The notes beneath the pieces were generated by a model. The model was given only the letters and a program-made list of their open reading frames with translations. It did not search any database and had not been told where the DNA came from. This document shows, piece by piece, positions 47,820 to 60,021 of a stretch of DNA of 64,000 bases. Positions within the stretch are counted from its first letter, which is position 1. Each line of letters begins with the position of its first letter. Location of the stretch: assembly GCF_000372725.1 (NCBI RefSeq), contig NW_005197198.1:388609-452608 (forward strand), in the 5' to 3' direction. Origin of the DNA: Emiliania huxleyi CCMP1516. Its lineage: Eukaryota; Haptophyta; Isochrysidales; Noelaerhabdaceae. The position numbers and the translations under genes were made by a program.

Positions 47820-49011
47820 ATGCATATGAGATTCGGACGAGGCCGGATGGCAATCATCGCCTCAGGGGCCGCTTTGGGTCAAAAGGTGGCGTGTGACGGG
47901 AACAACCCAGAGGAACATGACGATTCTGCAAGGAGGAGCTCCGATCCGCCTCCCCCGGACGACGCGGAGAGGAGGACGTTAATCGCGAGATGGACGACCG
48001 AGAACGAGATCCCAAACACGAGCTGGCCGCCGCGCCGTGAGGGCGCCGAAGCCGGGTGCCGGCCCGCGCTGAGGCGCGCGTTCGACGCGTGTGGAGGGGA
48101 GCAGCGGCTTTTTGCTGCCAAGAGCGGCGGGTGGGTCGCAAAGCGGCACCATGAGTGCGACGAGATCACCTTCCAGCTGGCGGTCTCGCTTCTTGGCGGT
48201 ACGCTCTTCGGCCACTCGCCCAATGAGCCTCCGACGGCGGAGGAACAGACCGAGGGCGCCCACTTGATGCGCGGCCTGGCCGACGCGGGCTCGCCGCCAG
48301 GCGCCTCTGCTTGGTGTGCTCGGACTCACATCCTTGGAGCTCAGGTTGCTCACTGCGACTAGGCGCATGCGCCTGGGCTTTCCTGCTGCGCAACGGCGAC
48401 GTGGTGGAGGAGGACTCGGCAAAAGCGCTGCACTACCACCACCAGGCCCACGCTTTGTATGCCGTGGGGCCCCTGTCTTGGGACGTGGAGACGGGATGGA
48501 TCGCCCGGACCTAGCCCCACCACTTTGTGTGGGTGGAGAGGTGACGCGAACCCTTTTCTCGTGGCAGGCGGCCTCCGCCGGCTACGCGCAGTCGATGCAC
48601 GAGATCGGGACGATGCACTACCTGGGCGACGGCGTCGAGCCGGACTCGGACGAGGCGGTCCGCTGGTTCCGGCGGGCGGCCGAGCTGGGCGTGTCTGGCT
48701 CCATGTACTTGCTCGGAGAGTGCCTCCTCGCGGGAGAGGCGCGCGCGAGATGCACCCGCGACGAGACCTGAGACGGACCTCCCGCGCCACACCGCCACAC
48801 GTGGCCTCGCGGACCGCAAGGCCCGGCCCTCGTCTCACCCCCTCGCGCCCACCGCCCTCCCTCACAGGGCACAAAGCAAGACACGGCGTCGGCGCTCGGC
48901 TGGTTCGCGGCGGCTGGTGAGCTCGGCCACTGCAGCGCCCGCTCGCGCATCGTCGCCGAGGGCTTTGGCGGCCTGCCGGCGTGCATCTACGAGCGGCTGG
49001 AGGAGGTCTAG
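47820..49011 (+). CDS. Sel1-like (TPR-type) repeat protein
   Basis: Exons by phase: an N-terminal exon ending at 48300, then 48363-48445, 48568-48738, 48868-49011; all three introns GC-AG. Sel1 repeats: AWAFLLRNGDVVEEDSAKAL, AQSMHEIGTMHYLGDGVEPD followed by EAVRWFRRAAELG, and SMYLLGECLLAGE joined to TASALGWFAAAGELGHC. The spacing G-x-G/V-x-x-D-x-x-x-A-x-x-W/Y-x-x-x-A-A is typical. Sel1 solenoids scaffold protein complexes (for example ERAD adaptors). The start is uncertain (Met at 47820 or 47848, or upstream exons). C-terminus ACIYERLEEV before TAG. Confidence 0.75.
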
Positions 49012-50403
49012 GTGGCTGCAGGCTGCAGGCTCTGCTGGCGAGGCAGCTCCCTCTCGCGCATGCACGGCGGGACCGCTGCGTTCTGAATCCAGCGTGGAGG
49101 GCCCATGGTGCATGCACGGGCGAGTACCGAGACGTATGTAGTCGCTTGGGCGTGGATAGGGTCAGATCTTGGAATAGGTTGCCCACTACACTGTGGTTAT
49201 GAGAAGTGTGCGGTGTCGTGCATAGGGGGTAAGAGCGGGGTGGGCTGCGTGCTTAGACAGTTAGGGCGCTGTCCGTCCCCGGTTCGGAAAATCAAAATAC
49301 TCTCTCTTCACCTTTAGCCCTTTATGGCTCTAGCCGTATCTGTTGACTGTTCGTGTCGGCTCCGCCGTCCGCGCCTGTCCGCGGCAGTCTCTTGAGTCTA
49401 TACGAATTCGCTCTCTCCCGTTCTCTCCGTACATGACACAAAGAAAATAGAAATCTCTTTTTGGTTTTGGCCTTTTTACAGAGATCTTGAGTCTTCTTGT
49501 GTGTTGTGTCCCCCCCATGCGCATCATTGCTCCTGGTTCAACCTCGGTGGTTCGCGTCAGACCGGTCCTAGGGCCTGCATGCGCCAGCCGCAGCGGTGAG
49601 AAACCAGTCTCCTGATAGAGGCGTGCGGAAGCGGGGCCGCTCGCTCACTTCCCCTGCGCGGCACCTCACTCATTCGATCAGCCTACTTCTGGGGAACCAC
49701 TTCTGGGGCGCGTCTTGCGCTTTTCCTTGAACAGACGGCGCTGCTCTATGCGTTGTTGCCGTCGAGCCCTCAATCTATGACGGTCCAAAGCACTGGACCA
49801 GTGCCTCCCTCGGTGTTTCGTACTGCCCGACAGCCGCCGCTGCTGGTGGATAGAGATCAGGGGAAGGGATTGCGGCCTGTCGCTGCGGAAGGCCAAGAGA
49901 CATCGATCGGATGGCCGAGAGACATCGGTGTAACGCCCGACGACCGGCCCTGCAGGTGCTGGCAACAAAACCCAGCTCGCGCGCCACCTGGGCCCTGGCT
50001 GCCGAATCTGCCATCCTCGTGTCGCACTGCCAATCGTTTGCGATGCTCGTTTGCGATGCTCGCGCGCGTGCTGTCCGGCTACGCGGGGCCAAAGCGGCCA
50101 CTAGTTTGGGGGGTCAGCGCGGTTCCGTTCATTCAATCTTCGACAAGCAGACATAAAAACTCTTTTGGCTTCTTGTTCAATTTAGTTTTTGTTCATAGAA
50201 GAAAGCCAGTCTGGTGTGCCTGGGTCGAATTGTAAATTCTTTTTGGAGACGGCACCGAGTCGGAACCAGCGCCTTCAGAGGCTCGCGCGTTGATGAAGCC
50301 GCGGCCGCCGCCGCCCTTGCCACCTTTCCCACCACCGCCCAGCCACTGCCAGCGCCGTTCTCCCCACCACAACCGACCTTCACCGCGCTCGCTGCGTGTA
50401 GGC
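49012..50403. other. Intergenic
   Basis: No supported gene. AT-richer around 50145-50235 (aaaaactcttttggcttctt). The open frame from 50290 is in frame with cytochrome c but Pro-rich and probably 5' UTR. Confidence 0.5.
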
Positions 50404-50998
50404 ATGGGCAAGAAAGAAAAGGGCGGCGGCAGCGGCGCAGTCTCGCCAGACAGCGGTGGCAGTGATGCCGGCGCGAAATTGTTCAAGGCAAAGTGCGCAA
50501 CGTGTCACACCGCCAACGACGGAGGACCAAACAAGCAGGCGCGACTCCGAAACCAGAACCGGTGTGGAGCCGGCGGCCTGCCTGCGGCGGTTGACCTTGC
50601 CCCGTGCGCAGGGACCCAACCTATGGGGCGTGATGGGCAGGCAGTCTGGGCAGGTGGCTGGGTTCAAATACACGGTCCGTCTCCCGCGCCACATGCCGCC
50701 CCAGACACACCCGCCAGGTCTCCGCAGCAGCCACAGGACACGCACCGACGCGATCTCTCCAGGCGGCAAACGTCAACTCCGGCATCATCTGGTCCAACCA
50801 GGCGCCGAGTGGCAGACGAGGGCGCCCCATGGAGCTCGCCCCTCACCCGGCCCCGACCCGTCCTCGCGCCACCAGACCATGTTTGACTACCTCGCTAATC
50901 CGAAGAAGTACATCAAGGGAACCAACATGGCGTTTCCGGGCTTCAAAAAGGAGAAGGACCGAGCGGACTGCGTCGCCTACCTGAACACCTGCAAGTGA
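50404..50998 (+). CDS. Mitochondrial cytochrome c
   Basis: Four exons: 50404-50538, 50612-50674, 50763-50801, 50876-50998, giving 119 aa. Haem attachment CATCH at residues 31-35, followed by [19 protein letters not shown] and NVNSGIIW. The methionine-ligand region is [20 protein letters not shown], then a closing helix [11 protein letters not shown]. It carries electrons from complex III to complex IV in the intermembrane space; no presequence is expected. Introns 1 and 3 are GC-AG, intron 2 GT-AG; all phase 0. A Gly/Ser-rich head (residues 6-20) extends the N-terminus relative to animal cytochrome c. This compact gene is a good internal check that GC donors are real. Confidence 0.95.
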
Positions 50999-51351
50999 GC
51001 CGGGGTGCATGGTGGCCAGCTACTTCGGCTTAGGAAAGTCCTCAACTTACGTCGCCACAGCTCCGGTCGATCTCGCTTCACTTGAGCACTGAGAATGTGA
51101 ACGGATGGCCCAGCCTGCACTGGCAGACGGGCTGTCCGTGTCGAGTGTCCGCTCTAGGAGACGTAAGCAGTCCGACGGCAGGAAGGAAGAGCTGGATTGG
51201 ATCGATATGGAATCGGGAGATCGAATCGCCAAAAGCTTGGTATGCGGGCGGCCAGCGGACGCGGTAGTTGGACGATAGCGAGAATACGACTTGGATGAAG
51301 CCAACGAGGATTTGTTTGTTAGGATCTTCGCCTGAATGAAGGAAGGGGGAA

Positions 51352-51462
<111 letters not shown>

Positions 51463-51588
51463 CCAGAGAGTGTCCTGACGCCAGTGCGCAGTGTGGTCTG
51501 GCGAGGAATGCACCTGGACGCGTGTCGAGGTGTGGGCACCCGACCCTAACCCCCAAACACCACTCACCCCCCAGTCCGCCGTGGAGCG

Positions 51589-54500
51589 ATGGCGAGCCTC
51601 TCCCTCCTCTCCCTCTCCCTCCCCTCCCTGACGCGATGGCTCACTTTCGCGCCGCGGGCCGCGCCACGGCGCGCGTTGCCGCGAGCGCAGATCGTGTGGG
51701 GCAACGGGCCGGACACGGACGCTGCGGGCGCTGGGACGTCGCTCATGGAGCTGAGTGCGAGCTATGGGTGGTGCTATTCGGACGCCGACCTGGCGGAGAT
51801 GGAGGGCTTTCAGGCGCGCCATAAAAAACTTGGTCGCGAGCGAGCAGGCCCAAACCTCATCCCACGCCCCGCTCTGCAGGAGTCACTGACCAACGCGACG
51901 CGGTCTTACATGTCGGCGGAGGAGCTGTCACAGCTGCGCACGACGCTCGAGATCGCCTATCAGTCGCGCGTCCCCGACGCCGCCGCCTCCGAGGCCCGCC
52001 TGCGCCACGCGGTCGCGGTGGCGCGCGTGCTTGCCGAGCTGCGGATGGAGGTAGAGGCGGCCCGAGAGAGGAGCGAGAGATGAGAGCGCGTGCGCGAACC
52101 AGGGCGCCCGAGGCGGCGGATCATCTCGCAACCCCCCCCCCCCCCTACCTCCTGCCCCTGGCCCCTGCCCCCGCCCCGCCGCACCAATCGCCCCCGCCCG
52201 GCTCCGCACGCCCCCCGCGGCCAGGTGACGGCGGTGACGGCGGCGGTGCTCGCGGGCGTGTGCGACGACTCCGGCATCACCTACGCGCAGATTGAGTCGC
52301 GGCTGGGCGCCGCCGTCGCCAACGCCGTGCGCGACGTCTCCAACGTCTGGCGGCTCTCAGAGCTGCTGCGCTCCGGCTCGGCCGCCGACGCGGACGTGCT
52401 GCCCCCGGGGCTCGACCCGGCCAACCACGTGGTAGTGATCGGCGAGGCGGGCCGGCTGGCCGCCGAGGGGAGCTCCCTCTACACGGGCTCCCTCGACGGC
52501 GCCTTCGCCGCGCTGAGCGGAGGCGCCGAGGCTGCGCCGCCCGTCTCGCCTGGCGTAGGCGCCGCCGCTGGCGCCGCTGGCGGCGGGGTCGGCGGGGCTG
52601 GCGGCGGGAGCGGCGGGAGCGGCGGGAGCGGCGGGGAACTCGGCGAGGGCGTCGGGGAGCTCGGCGAGGAGGTCGCCGTTGGTGGTGCCGTGGAGGAGGA
52701 GGGCGCCGCTGAGGTCGCGGGCCGCGCTGAGCGCTCCAGCGCCCCTCGGGCAAAGACCTGGTCGGCGGCGACGGCGGCCGGTGCGGCGGCGGCGAGCTTG
52801 CCCGGCGGGAGGGCGGGGCTGAGGGACGCCGAGGAGAGGGAGAGGAGGTGCCAGATGATGCTGGCTGGGTGCGACGACTGGCGCGGCGTCGTCCTCTCGC
52901 TCGCCTCGCGACTGGTGTCTATGCGCGAGCTACGCGCGGCCGAGCTGAGGCAGCAGCAGCGCGAGGGAGGGGAGGGAGGGGAGGGGGGGGGGGCGGGTCC
53001 CCTCGCTGGGGAGGGTGGCCCCGCGGGGCCGCCCCTGGGGCCGCCCGCCGCCACCAGCCCGCCCGCCGCCACCAGCCCGTGGGCGGCGGAGGACGTGCAG
53101 GCTTACCTCGATGAGCTGTACCGGCACGGCCTGAGGGAGGGGGCGGCCGGTTCGGCGGCAGAGGCTGCGTCGCCAGCTGAGCCGTACGATGGCGAGGCGG
53201 CGGCGGCGTTTGCGGCGCAGACGCTGAACGTGTTTGTGCCGATTGCGCACCGGCTGGGGATGTGGTACTTCAAGACGGAGCTCGAGGAGCTCTGCTTCGC
53301 CGTCTCCAAGCCGCAGGCGTTCCGCAAGCTCTCGAGCTCGCTGCAGCAGGCGCGCGCGCCCGCGTGCAGCTCTCGAGATGAGCTGAGATGAGCCGAGATG
53401 AGCCGAGATGAGCCGAGAGTACCAGCGTGCAGCCCTCGAGCGAGCGGGGAGAGAGCTGGTGGTGGAGGGTGAGTGGTGAGGTCTCGCCTGAAGGTGCACG
53501 CAGAGTACAGCTCGCTGCTCGAGGAGGCGGCGGCAAGGATCCGCGCCGCGCTAAAGGCAAAGGGAGCTCCCGCGCAAGCACGCCCCGCCCGGTCGCGTCC
53601 CGGCACATCGCCTGCTTCGCGCCCTCCCCTTAGGCGGACCCGATCCTGCGAACGCACACCGAGTCGATCCGCGTGCAGGTGCGGCTGCGGGGAGGAGGAG
53701 TCGCCGCACGGCTCGCGGCCGGCGTCGCCTCTCACACCTCCTCTTGGTCGCGATCGCAGGCGCGGATGAAGAGTGCGTACTCTGCGTGGTCCAAGATGCG
53801 TCGCAAGCAAGTCACGCTCACCGAGCTGCACGACGTGCTCGGGCTGCGCATCATCTTCAAGCCGTCGCAGAGTGGGCGTCTGCCCACGCCGCACCACTGG
53901 CAGCGGCAGGCGATCCTGTGCTACCGCGCGCTGGAGGTGGTGCACCGCGTCTACCTGCCCCTTCTCGGCCGGCGGATCAAGGACTACGTGGCGTGCCCAA
54001 AGCAGAACGGCTACCAGTCCCTCCACTCCTCGGTCCGGCTCGGCAGCTTACGCTCCGAGATCCAGGTGCGCACGACCGAGATGCACCGTTTTGCAGAGTT
54101 CGGAAAGGCGTCGCATTGGCTGTACAAGTCGGAGGAGTCGGACGGACTGGAGGACTGGCTCGCCGCCGCCGAGCGCTCGCGCCGCCGCCAGCAGCAGAAG
54201 GGCTCCCAAAGGGGCGGCCAGAAGGGCGCGCAGCCGTCGCGCGGCAAAGCGCAGCCGCAGGCGGCGAGGTTGCAGGGCGGGCCGCCCGCCGCGCAAGCCG
54301 CGCAGGCCGCGCAGGCCGCGCTTTCGCGCGCGGGGGGGAGGGTGGGCGCCGGCGGCGGCAGAGGCAGAGTGGGCGGCGGAGGCGAGCCGGCCGCGGCGGG
54401 CGGAGCCGAGGAGGGCGGGCTCGGTGTCGCGAGCCGCGGCGGCGGTGCGCCGGGCCGTGGCCGGGCTCGTTTGCGGGGCGGTGCGCCGGGCCCGTTCAAC

Positions 54501-55616
54501 GGCTCCGCGGCAGGCTTCTCGCAGCTGGAGGACATGAGGCGGAGCCTGAGGGAGCGCAAGGTGTACGCGCTGGTGCGGAGCGGCGACGGCGGCGACGGCG
54601 GCTCGCAGGTGCTCGCGCTGCAGGCGGGCGCCAGACTCGAGGATGCGTTGCGCGTGCTGCGCGCGCGCCGCTCCGGCAGGGAGTCCCTCGCCCCGCTCGC
54701 CACCGCGACGGTCAACGGGCGCACCGTGCGGCGAGGCTACCGGATCCAGCACGGCGACGTCCTCGCCCTCGTCCCGTCTGCGCGGCTCAACTCGGCCACG
54801 TGGCTCGAGGGCGGTGGGACGAGCTGGCGCGACGCGGACGAGGGCGGCGGCGCCACGGGCGGCCTCGGCGACGCGCCGGGACGCGGCGGCGGCGCCGGCG
54901 GCCGCTTCGGCGGGCGGCGGGGCGACTCGAGCAGCATACCGTGGCCGTGGTCGCTCATCGACGATCCGGCGAGCAGCAGCAGCGGCGAGTGGTACCGCGA
55001 GGCGGAGGTCAAGCACAGCGCGATCGCGGTGCTCGCCCTCGCCAACTGGCTGCTGCTGTGGGCCTTGGGCGAGACGTCGCCCGCCGCGGAGCCGCTCTCG
55101 TCGCCGAGCACGCCGCTCGGCGCCATCGCGTGGGGGTCTCAGTTCTCGGCCGTCGCGCTGCTCGAGGCGTCCGTGCTGCACGTCTCGACTTCGCAGGCCA
55201 TCGCGCGCCTCGCTCGCGAGGGGATGGACGAGGAGGACGAGGGCGAGGAGGGCGCCGCCGACTGGCGCTCGCTGCCGCGTTGGCTCCGCTTCCTTCCGCC
55301 GGCGGACGACCCCGCGTCGGTTGCGGTCTACGCGCTCTCGGAGCGGCTGCGGCCGCTCTCGCTCTGGCTCGGCCGGGTGAGCATGCTCTCGCTCGCCGCC
55401 CTCGCCCTCCGCGCCGACGCCTCGTCCGGGCTGCTGCACGAGTTTCTGGAGCGGCCCGGCCAGCCCCCGGCGGCAGAGCTGCTGCGCGAGGCGAGGGAGG
55501 GCGAGCGGGGGGAGGAGGCGAGTGGGCCCTTCGACGCGGCCGCATCCATGTACAGCGACGCTGCGATCGAGCCGCTTGCGATGGGGGTGGTAATGCAGGA
55601 TGTGTGGCCCGATTGA
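51589..55616 (+). CDS. RelA/SpoT homologue (RSH), (p)ppGpp synthetase, probably plastid-targeted
   Basis: Exon 1 (51589-51813) starts with a hydrophobic, Arg-containing leader (MASLSLLSLSLPSLTRWLTF), suggesting organelle targeting. Later exons: 51880-52050, 52225-53349, 53426 onward (small junctions unresolved), about 53635-53687, 53760-55616. The HD-region equivalent (VTAVTAAVLAGVCDDSGITY ... VVLSLASRLVSMRELR) lacks the HD..ED and LADR residues. NVFVPIAHRLGMWYFKTELE follows. The synthetase domain is well kept: RMKSAYSAWSKM, LHDVLGLRIIF, GRRIKDYVACPKQNGYQSLH, SEIQVRTTEMHRFAEFGKAS. Then comes a TGS-like fold (TVNGRTVRRGYRIQHGDVLA) and a C-terminal region with hydrophobic helices. Predicted: synthesis of (p)ppGpp from ATP and GDP/GTP in stringent signalling, with an inactive hydrolase domain. 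Confidence 0.85.
53362..53440 (+). repeat. Array intron with 16-bp flanking duplication in the RSH gene
   Basis: gcgtgcagc(t/c)ctcgag stands at 53362-53377 and 53425-53440, bracketing four units of gagatgagcc. Splicing from a GC donor at 53350 (or 53360) to acceptor accag at 53425 keeps the frame (RAALERAGRELV). Confidence 0.75.
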
Positions 55617-57115
55617 GCATCGCGTCGGTGTGCGTGCCCCGGTTCCGCTGGCTTGGGCGAGGACTTGCTGTCGAGCGAATTGTGGCCGACTGTTGTTGTG
55701 TGCTGCCACTGAGACCAGTGACCTACTTGTTGTGTCGTGACATTTCGCGCCTGCTAACTGTGCGGAAAACACGGGGGCAAATCACTAATGTGTGGTAATT
55801 TGAGCCCCCTCTCGCCTCCGCCCTGGCTGAGCTGGCCGCTCTGCTCTCCCCGCAGTCCCCACACATGTGACATGACGAATAATAAGGAGCGAGCATAAGT
55901 GCCATTGCTGCCATGGTTAATGCATAGCAGCAATGCCAGCACCCGTACGGCTTTTTACAAGACGAGATCGTGAGCGGAAATGTACACACTCAAGTGTCAA
56001 GTCAAGACTCAAGCACTCAAACCCGGCGGCGCGGCGCGCTGCCCCCGGAGAGGGACGACGGGTATCGCGACGCGGCCCCAGCAAGCTGTACGCCACAGTT
56101 CCCCAGGGGACCGTGGCGACGACGGTCGCACCAGACTGGCTCGCGAACGAGCTGGCCGGGCGCGGCAAGATTTATGCGGCATGCCGCGACCGCATGGTCA
56201 TGCACCTGATGACGGCCGCCGGCGCCTCGGCGCCGGCCGACGCCGTGTTCAGGTTCACGGCCGGCGAGGCGACAGACCGAGGACGACGACGAGGACACCG
56301 ACCGCTCCGAGGAGTATTCCGACGACGGGAGGGTGTCCGACTTGTAGCTGGCCTCACCCATATGCATATCTTACCCCCTCTGCCCCCCCGTCCTCCCAGG
56401 CTAGATGGAGTAGTCACAGATAAGCCGGATGAAGATTCTGCCCCACACAGCCCCTTACCCCTTCATCCTCGCCTCCATGCTTGGTGTTTCTGAACATGCA
56501 GTCGTCCACGCTGTGGGGGTTGTGTGCGGGTTGTGTCTGGGAGGGGGAGGGAGTGGGGTGCAGGTTGCTCACCCACGGCACCGGGCCGGTGCTTGCACTT
56601 TGAATCAAGGACCGGCACGCCCCCCTCTTTGGGCCAAATCGCTGTCCAAAGTTCGAGTGATAGCCAAAGATACACTTGACTATATGTTTCAAAGATACAC
56701 CTTTTAACATTACACCGGTGTAGCTTCGAAGTATATCTTCGAAGTTTTCGCGGTCCGTTAAGATACACCGCTTCGACCTGGAACCCGTGTATCTTCGTAT
56801 GAAGATACACCGCTTCGACCTGGAACCCGAGCGCCTACGAAGATACACCGCTTCGACCTGGAACCCGAGCGCCGCCCCCCACTGGGGCCGAGGACAAGAG
56901 GCTGCCGTTTGCCGCTTGATTGTTCTTTTGCTTGTTGATCCACAAGAATTTAAACAAAACAACTCTCTCTCACAGCACACAGGCTCGACACAGGTGCGAA
57001 CTGGCGCGTGCTAGTACTATCACCGGCACACCACCGGAGCCGCCTAAGTCCTTGCCGAATACTCTTCGCCCGCCGAACAAGGTCCTCGACCGGACACCCA
57101 GCAGGCCGCTCTGGC
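55617..57115. other. Mostly intergenic; possible small exon and repeats
   Basis: A plus-strand frame at about 56095-56270 (VAPDWLANELAGRGKIYAAC) followed in another frame by an acidic tail (TEDDDEDTDRSEEYSDDGR, stop at 56344) may be a small gene, but I cannot place a plausible intron between them. A dispersed repeat lies at 56600-56870 and the ~70-bp element at 56943-57050. Confidence 0.4.
56759..56874. repeat. Three imperfect tandem copies of a ~38-43-bp unit
   Basis: Each copy begins aagatacaccgcttcgacct and continues ggaacccg(a/t)g; starts at about 56759, 56801 and 56839. The end of copy 1 (gtgtatcttcgtatg) is an inverse of the next start, so copies also form hairpins. The sequence upstream (56600-56640) has an inverse relative at 61515-61550. 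Confidence 0.8.
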
Positions 57116-58141
57116 ATGACTACCCAGCGTACCCGACCGGACATCCAGCAGTCCGGCGGCTTTCAACTCCGCCTTTCAGGATCGCGGCGCTCTCCCCGCT
57201 TCAGCAGCCTCGCCGGCGCAGTGCTCGGGCCAGGAGTCTACGTCACTGCTGTGCTGCAGAAGGCACTGAGCGATGCCCAGGGCCCATCCAACAGCCCCAA
57301 CCCGGCGGGACAAGCGAGAGACATCGGTTACGTGGTGAGGAGTGGGCGGCTCGAGGTGGCAAGTCCTGTCCGGGCGCTCGTGACTGCCGCTGACAACCAG
57401 TGCGTGCACGCCTCATACGAGTGGAAGCTCGAGCGGCTAGATCCGCTCGATTTTCTCCTCGTGACTGGTGCATCAGCGACGAGAAAACCTGGCGGCCTCG
57501 CGCTTGAATCGCCGGTCTTCCAAATCCCGACGTGTGAAGGAGAGCTCGACTCGTGGATGTTGCGCATTTTCCCCAAAGGCAATGCTGAAAGTGGCGACCA
57601 CCCAGGCGTGGGCCTCTACCTCGCTGTCCCCACCACCATCAATCCTGAGCCGCCGTACGACGAATTGTGCACCGAGCTTCAGCTTCGCTACCTCCACTTC
57701 ACGCTGACTGTCGTCAACCAACGCGATCCCAGCAAGAGCATCGTGCGCAAGCTCCCGCACGCTGTGCTCGGTCGGTACATGCGTGACTGGGGCTTACGGG
57801 ATATACTGCAGCGCTCAGCGCTCTTTTCACCGTTTTCTGACTTTGTTGTTGGTGGGACCCTTATCGTGCGTGTCGACGCAACGGTGCTGCCACTCGCTCT
57901 TCTCGAGGAGACGGTCGACAAGCGCGAAGCTGCACGGCGTGCCGCCGGGAGCGACGAGACCTGCGCGATATGTCTCGATCCTTTGGAAGAGGCCGCGGGC
58001 CGATTCCAACCTTTTCAGTGCCGCCATAGCTTCCATGCTCAGTGCTGTCCGCGCCAAGGTCAACACGAGCAGCGACGCTGTCCAGTCTGCCGAGCACCGC
58101 CCGGCTCGAGCCTTCCATTCCAAACAGCCAGTAGGCCCTGA
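57116..58141 (+). CDS. MATH-like domain plus RING finger protein (putative E3 ubiquitin ligase)
   Basis: Intronless, 341 aa from the Met at 57116 (an upstream in-frame Met at 57008 lies in repeat DNA). The middle resembles a TRAF/MATH beta-sandwich: YEWKLERLDPLDF, SPVFQIPTCEGELDSWMLRI, GVGLYLAVPTTI, LHFTLTVVNQRDP, DFVVGGTLIVRVDATVL. The C-terminus is a RING of CxxC...CxHxxxHxxC...CPxC form: CAICLDPLEE, CRHSFHAQC, CPVC. Such proteins recruit substrates through MATH and E2 enzymes through RING. The MATH assignment is moderate, the RING strong. It sits downstream of a copy of the dispersed ~70-bp element. Confidence 0.82.
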   Translation: MTTQRTRPDIQQSGGFQLRLSGSRRSPRFSSLAGAVLGPGVYVTAVLQKALSDAQGPSNSPNPAGQARDIGYVVRSGRLEVASPVRALVTAADNQCVHASYEWKLERLDPLDFLLVTGASATRKPGGLALESPVFQIPTCEGELDSWMLRIFPKGNAESGDHPGVGLYLAVPTTINPEPPYDELCTELQLRYLHFTLTVVNQRDPSKSIVRKLPHAVLGRYMRDWGLRDILQRSALFSPFSDFVVGGTLIVRVDATVLPLALLEETVDKREAARRAAGSDETCAICLDPLEEAAGRFQPFQCRHSFHAQCCPRQGQHEQRRCPVCRAPPGSSLPFQTASRP

Positions 58142-60021
58142 GTGTGTGACCGAAACGCCTGAGTGTGTGACCGAAACGTGCCTCGGCGGGAGGGTGTTGA
58201 CGGCCGGAGGCGCACATTTACAATCGGAAATCGGAGAAGAGGATCGCTAGCTCCTCCGAGCCAGGGTTCGTGATTTCACATGGAAACAGCGAATCGGTTT
58301 CACTTTCACTTTCCCTTCACATTTCATGTGAAACGAAATTTCACTTTTCCGAGCGAGTGTGAATGTGAATGATGACGGATGCTCCCCTTCTAGACTCCGC
58401 CTGGAGAGCGCGCTCCTGCTCTTAGAGTTGCCCCCCATCCTGGTGTGGGTAGTCTCGTAGTCAGCGAGTCGTGTTGTGCACTGACCACTGTGTGGGCAGA
58501 GTTTTACGAGCCTGTCATGTGGGGAAAACTTTGGAAGCCGGCCCAACATTTGGCCGCGAGAGCTCGCCGCCGCCGCGCCGCCGCCGCTGTTATCTGCCAC
58601 CGGGAGGGCGGCGGCGGCGGTGCTCTGGGGGAGGCGGGGGCCCCCGGAGGCACCGTGCGCCGCGCAGCAGTGCGGAAACGGGGCTCCGGCTCCACTAGTC
58701 TCCACTAGCACCGACTTCCCGATTAAGCTAGGTTAATCAGAGGGCAGATTTGGAAAGATCTCGAGGAGTACATACAGATAGACCCTCCAACCATCAGAAA
58801 ACTCCGACCTGATCGGTCGTACTGACCGCCGACAGATCACTCCAGACGGCAGACAGGCCGACGTCTGCACGCGGCCGGCCGGGCGAGAGGCTTGACACGA
58901 TCCGACCCTGCGACCCTGACGCTGCTGCTCTAGCTATCAGACATGCACTGCTGACTGCTGCCACAATGTGCGACCTGTGCTGGCCCACTTGGCGGCCTTC
59001 CCGGTCAGTGGTGAGGCGCAGTTCAGAGCTGTCGATGGCGCGATGCCGCACTGGTCCCACATCGGTGACACGAGACCACCAAGTTTGCCGGTCCAAGAGA
59101 GAGGCACCGGCGCTCTCCTGAGAAGGTGCATGGTCCCTCTTGACTGCCCATGCGCGCGAGGCTGTGTAGGCATAGCCTCGAGAGTGCCAGCAGCCAATCC
59201 GAGGCAGTTTGTGACGCGCATTGCGTCAGAAGCGTGCACGCGCTGGAAGGACACCTTCCTACTGGCCGTACGATCAGGTCGTCACTGAATGCCGAAGACT
59301 AAGGCCGCGAGCTATGCAGGCGGTCAGTTGAGCAGCATGGCACGGTCAGCAGCGCCGAAAGGATGTCGCAAGGCGTGATAGCATGGCCGCAAGTCGCCGA
59401 ATTCCCATGAAAACAAGTAAAAAATTGCGCGAAAAAGAATCTTATTGCCAAAAAATCGGCGCCTGCGGCGGGCTGAGGGACCCCATCTCCCCCCCGCATG
59501 GGTACCCCCTAGGGTCCTCGCCTCCCCCCAGAGCGGCGGTGTAGGGGCGGCGGCGAGCTCCCGGTTGCAAACACTCGCCTCACAGTCTAAGATGGCGGCT
59601 CGCGCCCCCATCCGCGCACCAGCGTGCCACTCTAGAGAGGTGCGCCCGTTTGCGTTTCGTGCGAAGAGTGCCGCACCCGAGATGCCGGGAGAATCGCCTC
59701 TCTTTCACACCTAGTCCTAGATCGTGGTACTACGCAACCAGTTTAGTACTACGATACGACACCGCTGATTATTGCGGCAGGCCGCTAGGCCGCGTGCACT
59801 GGTGAGGTACCTGCCGCTCTTCATTGAAACTACCACTGTGCCGCCGGAGGCCACCGCCGCATCCCTGGTGCGCCCCCGGGTTGCGCCATGCGTCGATCGA
59901 CGCCCGGCTAGAAAAACACTCCGCAGTCCCCGTCGGAGTTTGCCCAGGCCCCTCGCGCCTGCCCGCTTTGACAGCGGCGCGGCGCGGTCGCGCCTCGCTC
60001 AGTGCTCCGCCCTCCCCTCCC
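58142..60021. other. Intergenic
   Basis: No supported gene. A gtgtgaccgaaacg(c/t)g duplication at 58142-58180. TTTCAC/GTGAAA-rich DNA (58275-58365) with several short inverted copies. Frames elsewhere are Arg/Ala-rich without coding bias. Confidence 0.5.

Noticed and set aside
50640..50680. ggttcaaat resembling a tRNA T-loop
   Set aside because: It lies in cytochrome c exon 2, and no acceptor or anticodon stems surround it. No tRNA or rRNA gene was recognised anywhere in the window.
54048..55772. 574-codon minus-strand frame opposite RSH
   Set aside because: The synthetase and TGS-like motifs on the plus strand establish the coding strand; the minus frame is Arg-rich noise.
58275..58365. 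TTTCAC/GTGAAA cluster considered as an operator-like array
   Set aside because: Irregular spacing, no adjacent start codon, and low-complexity origin is sufficient.
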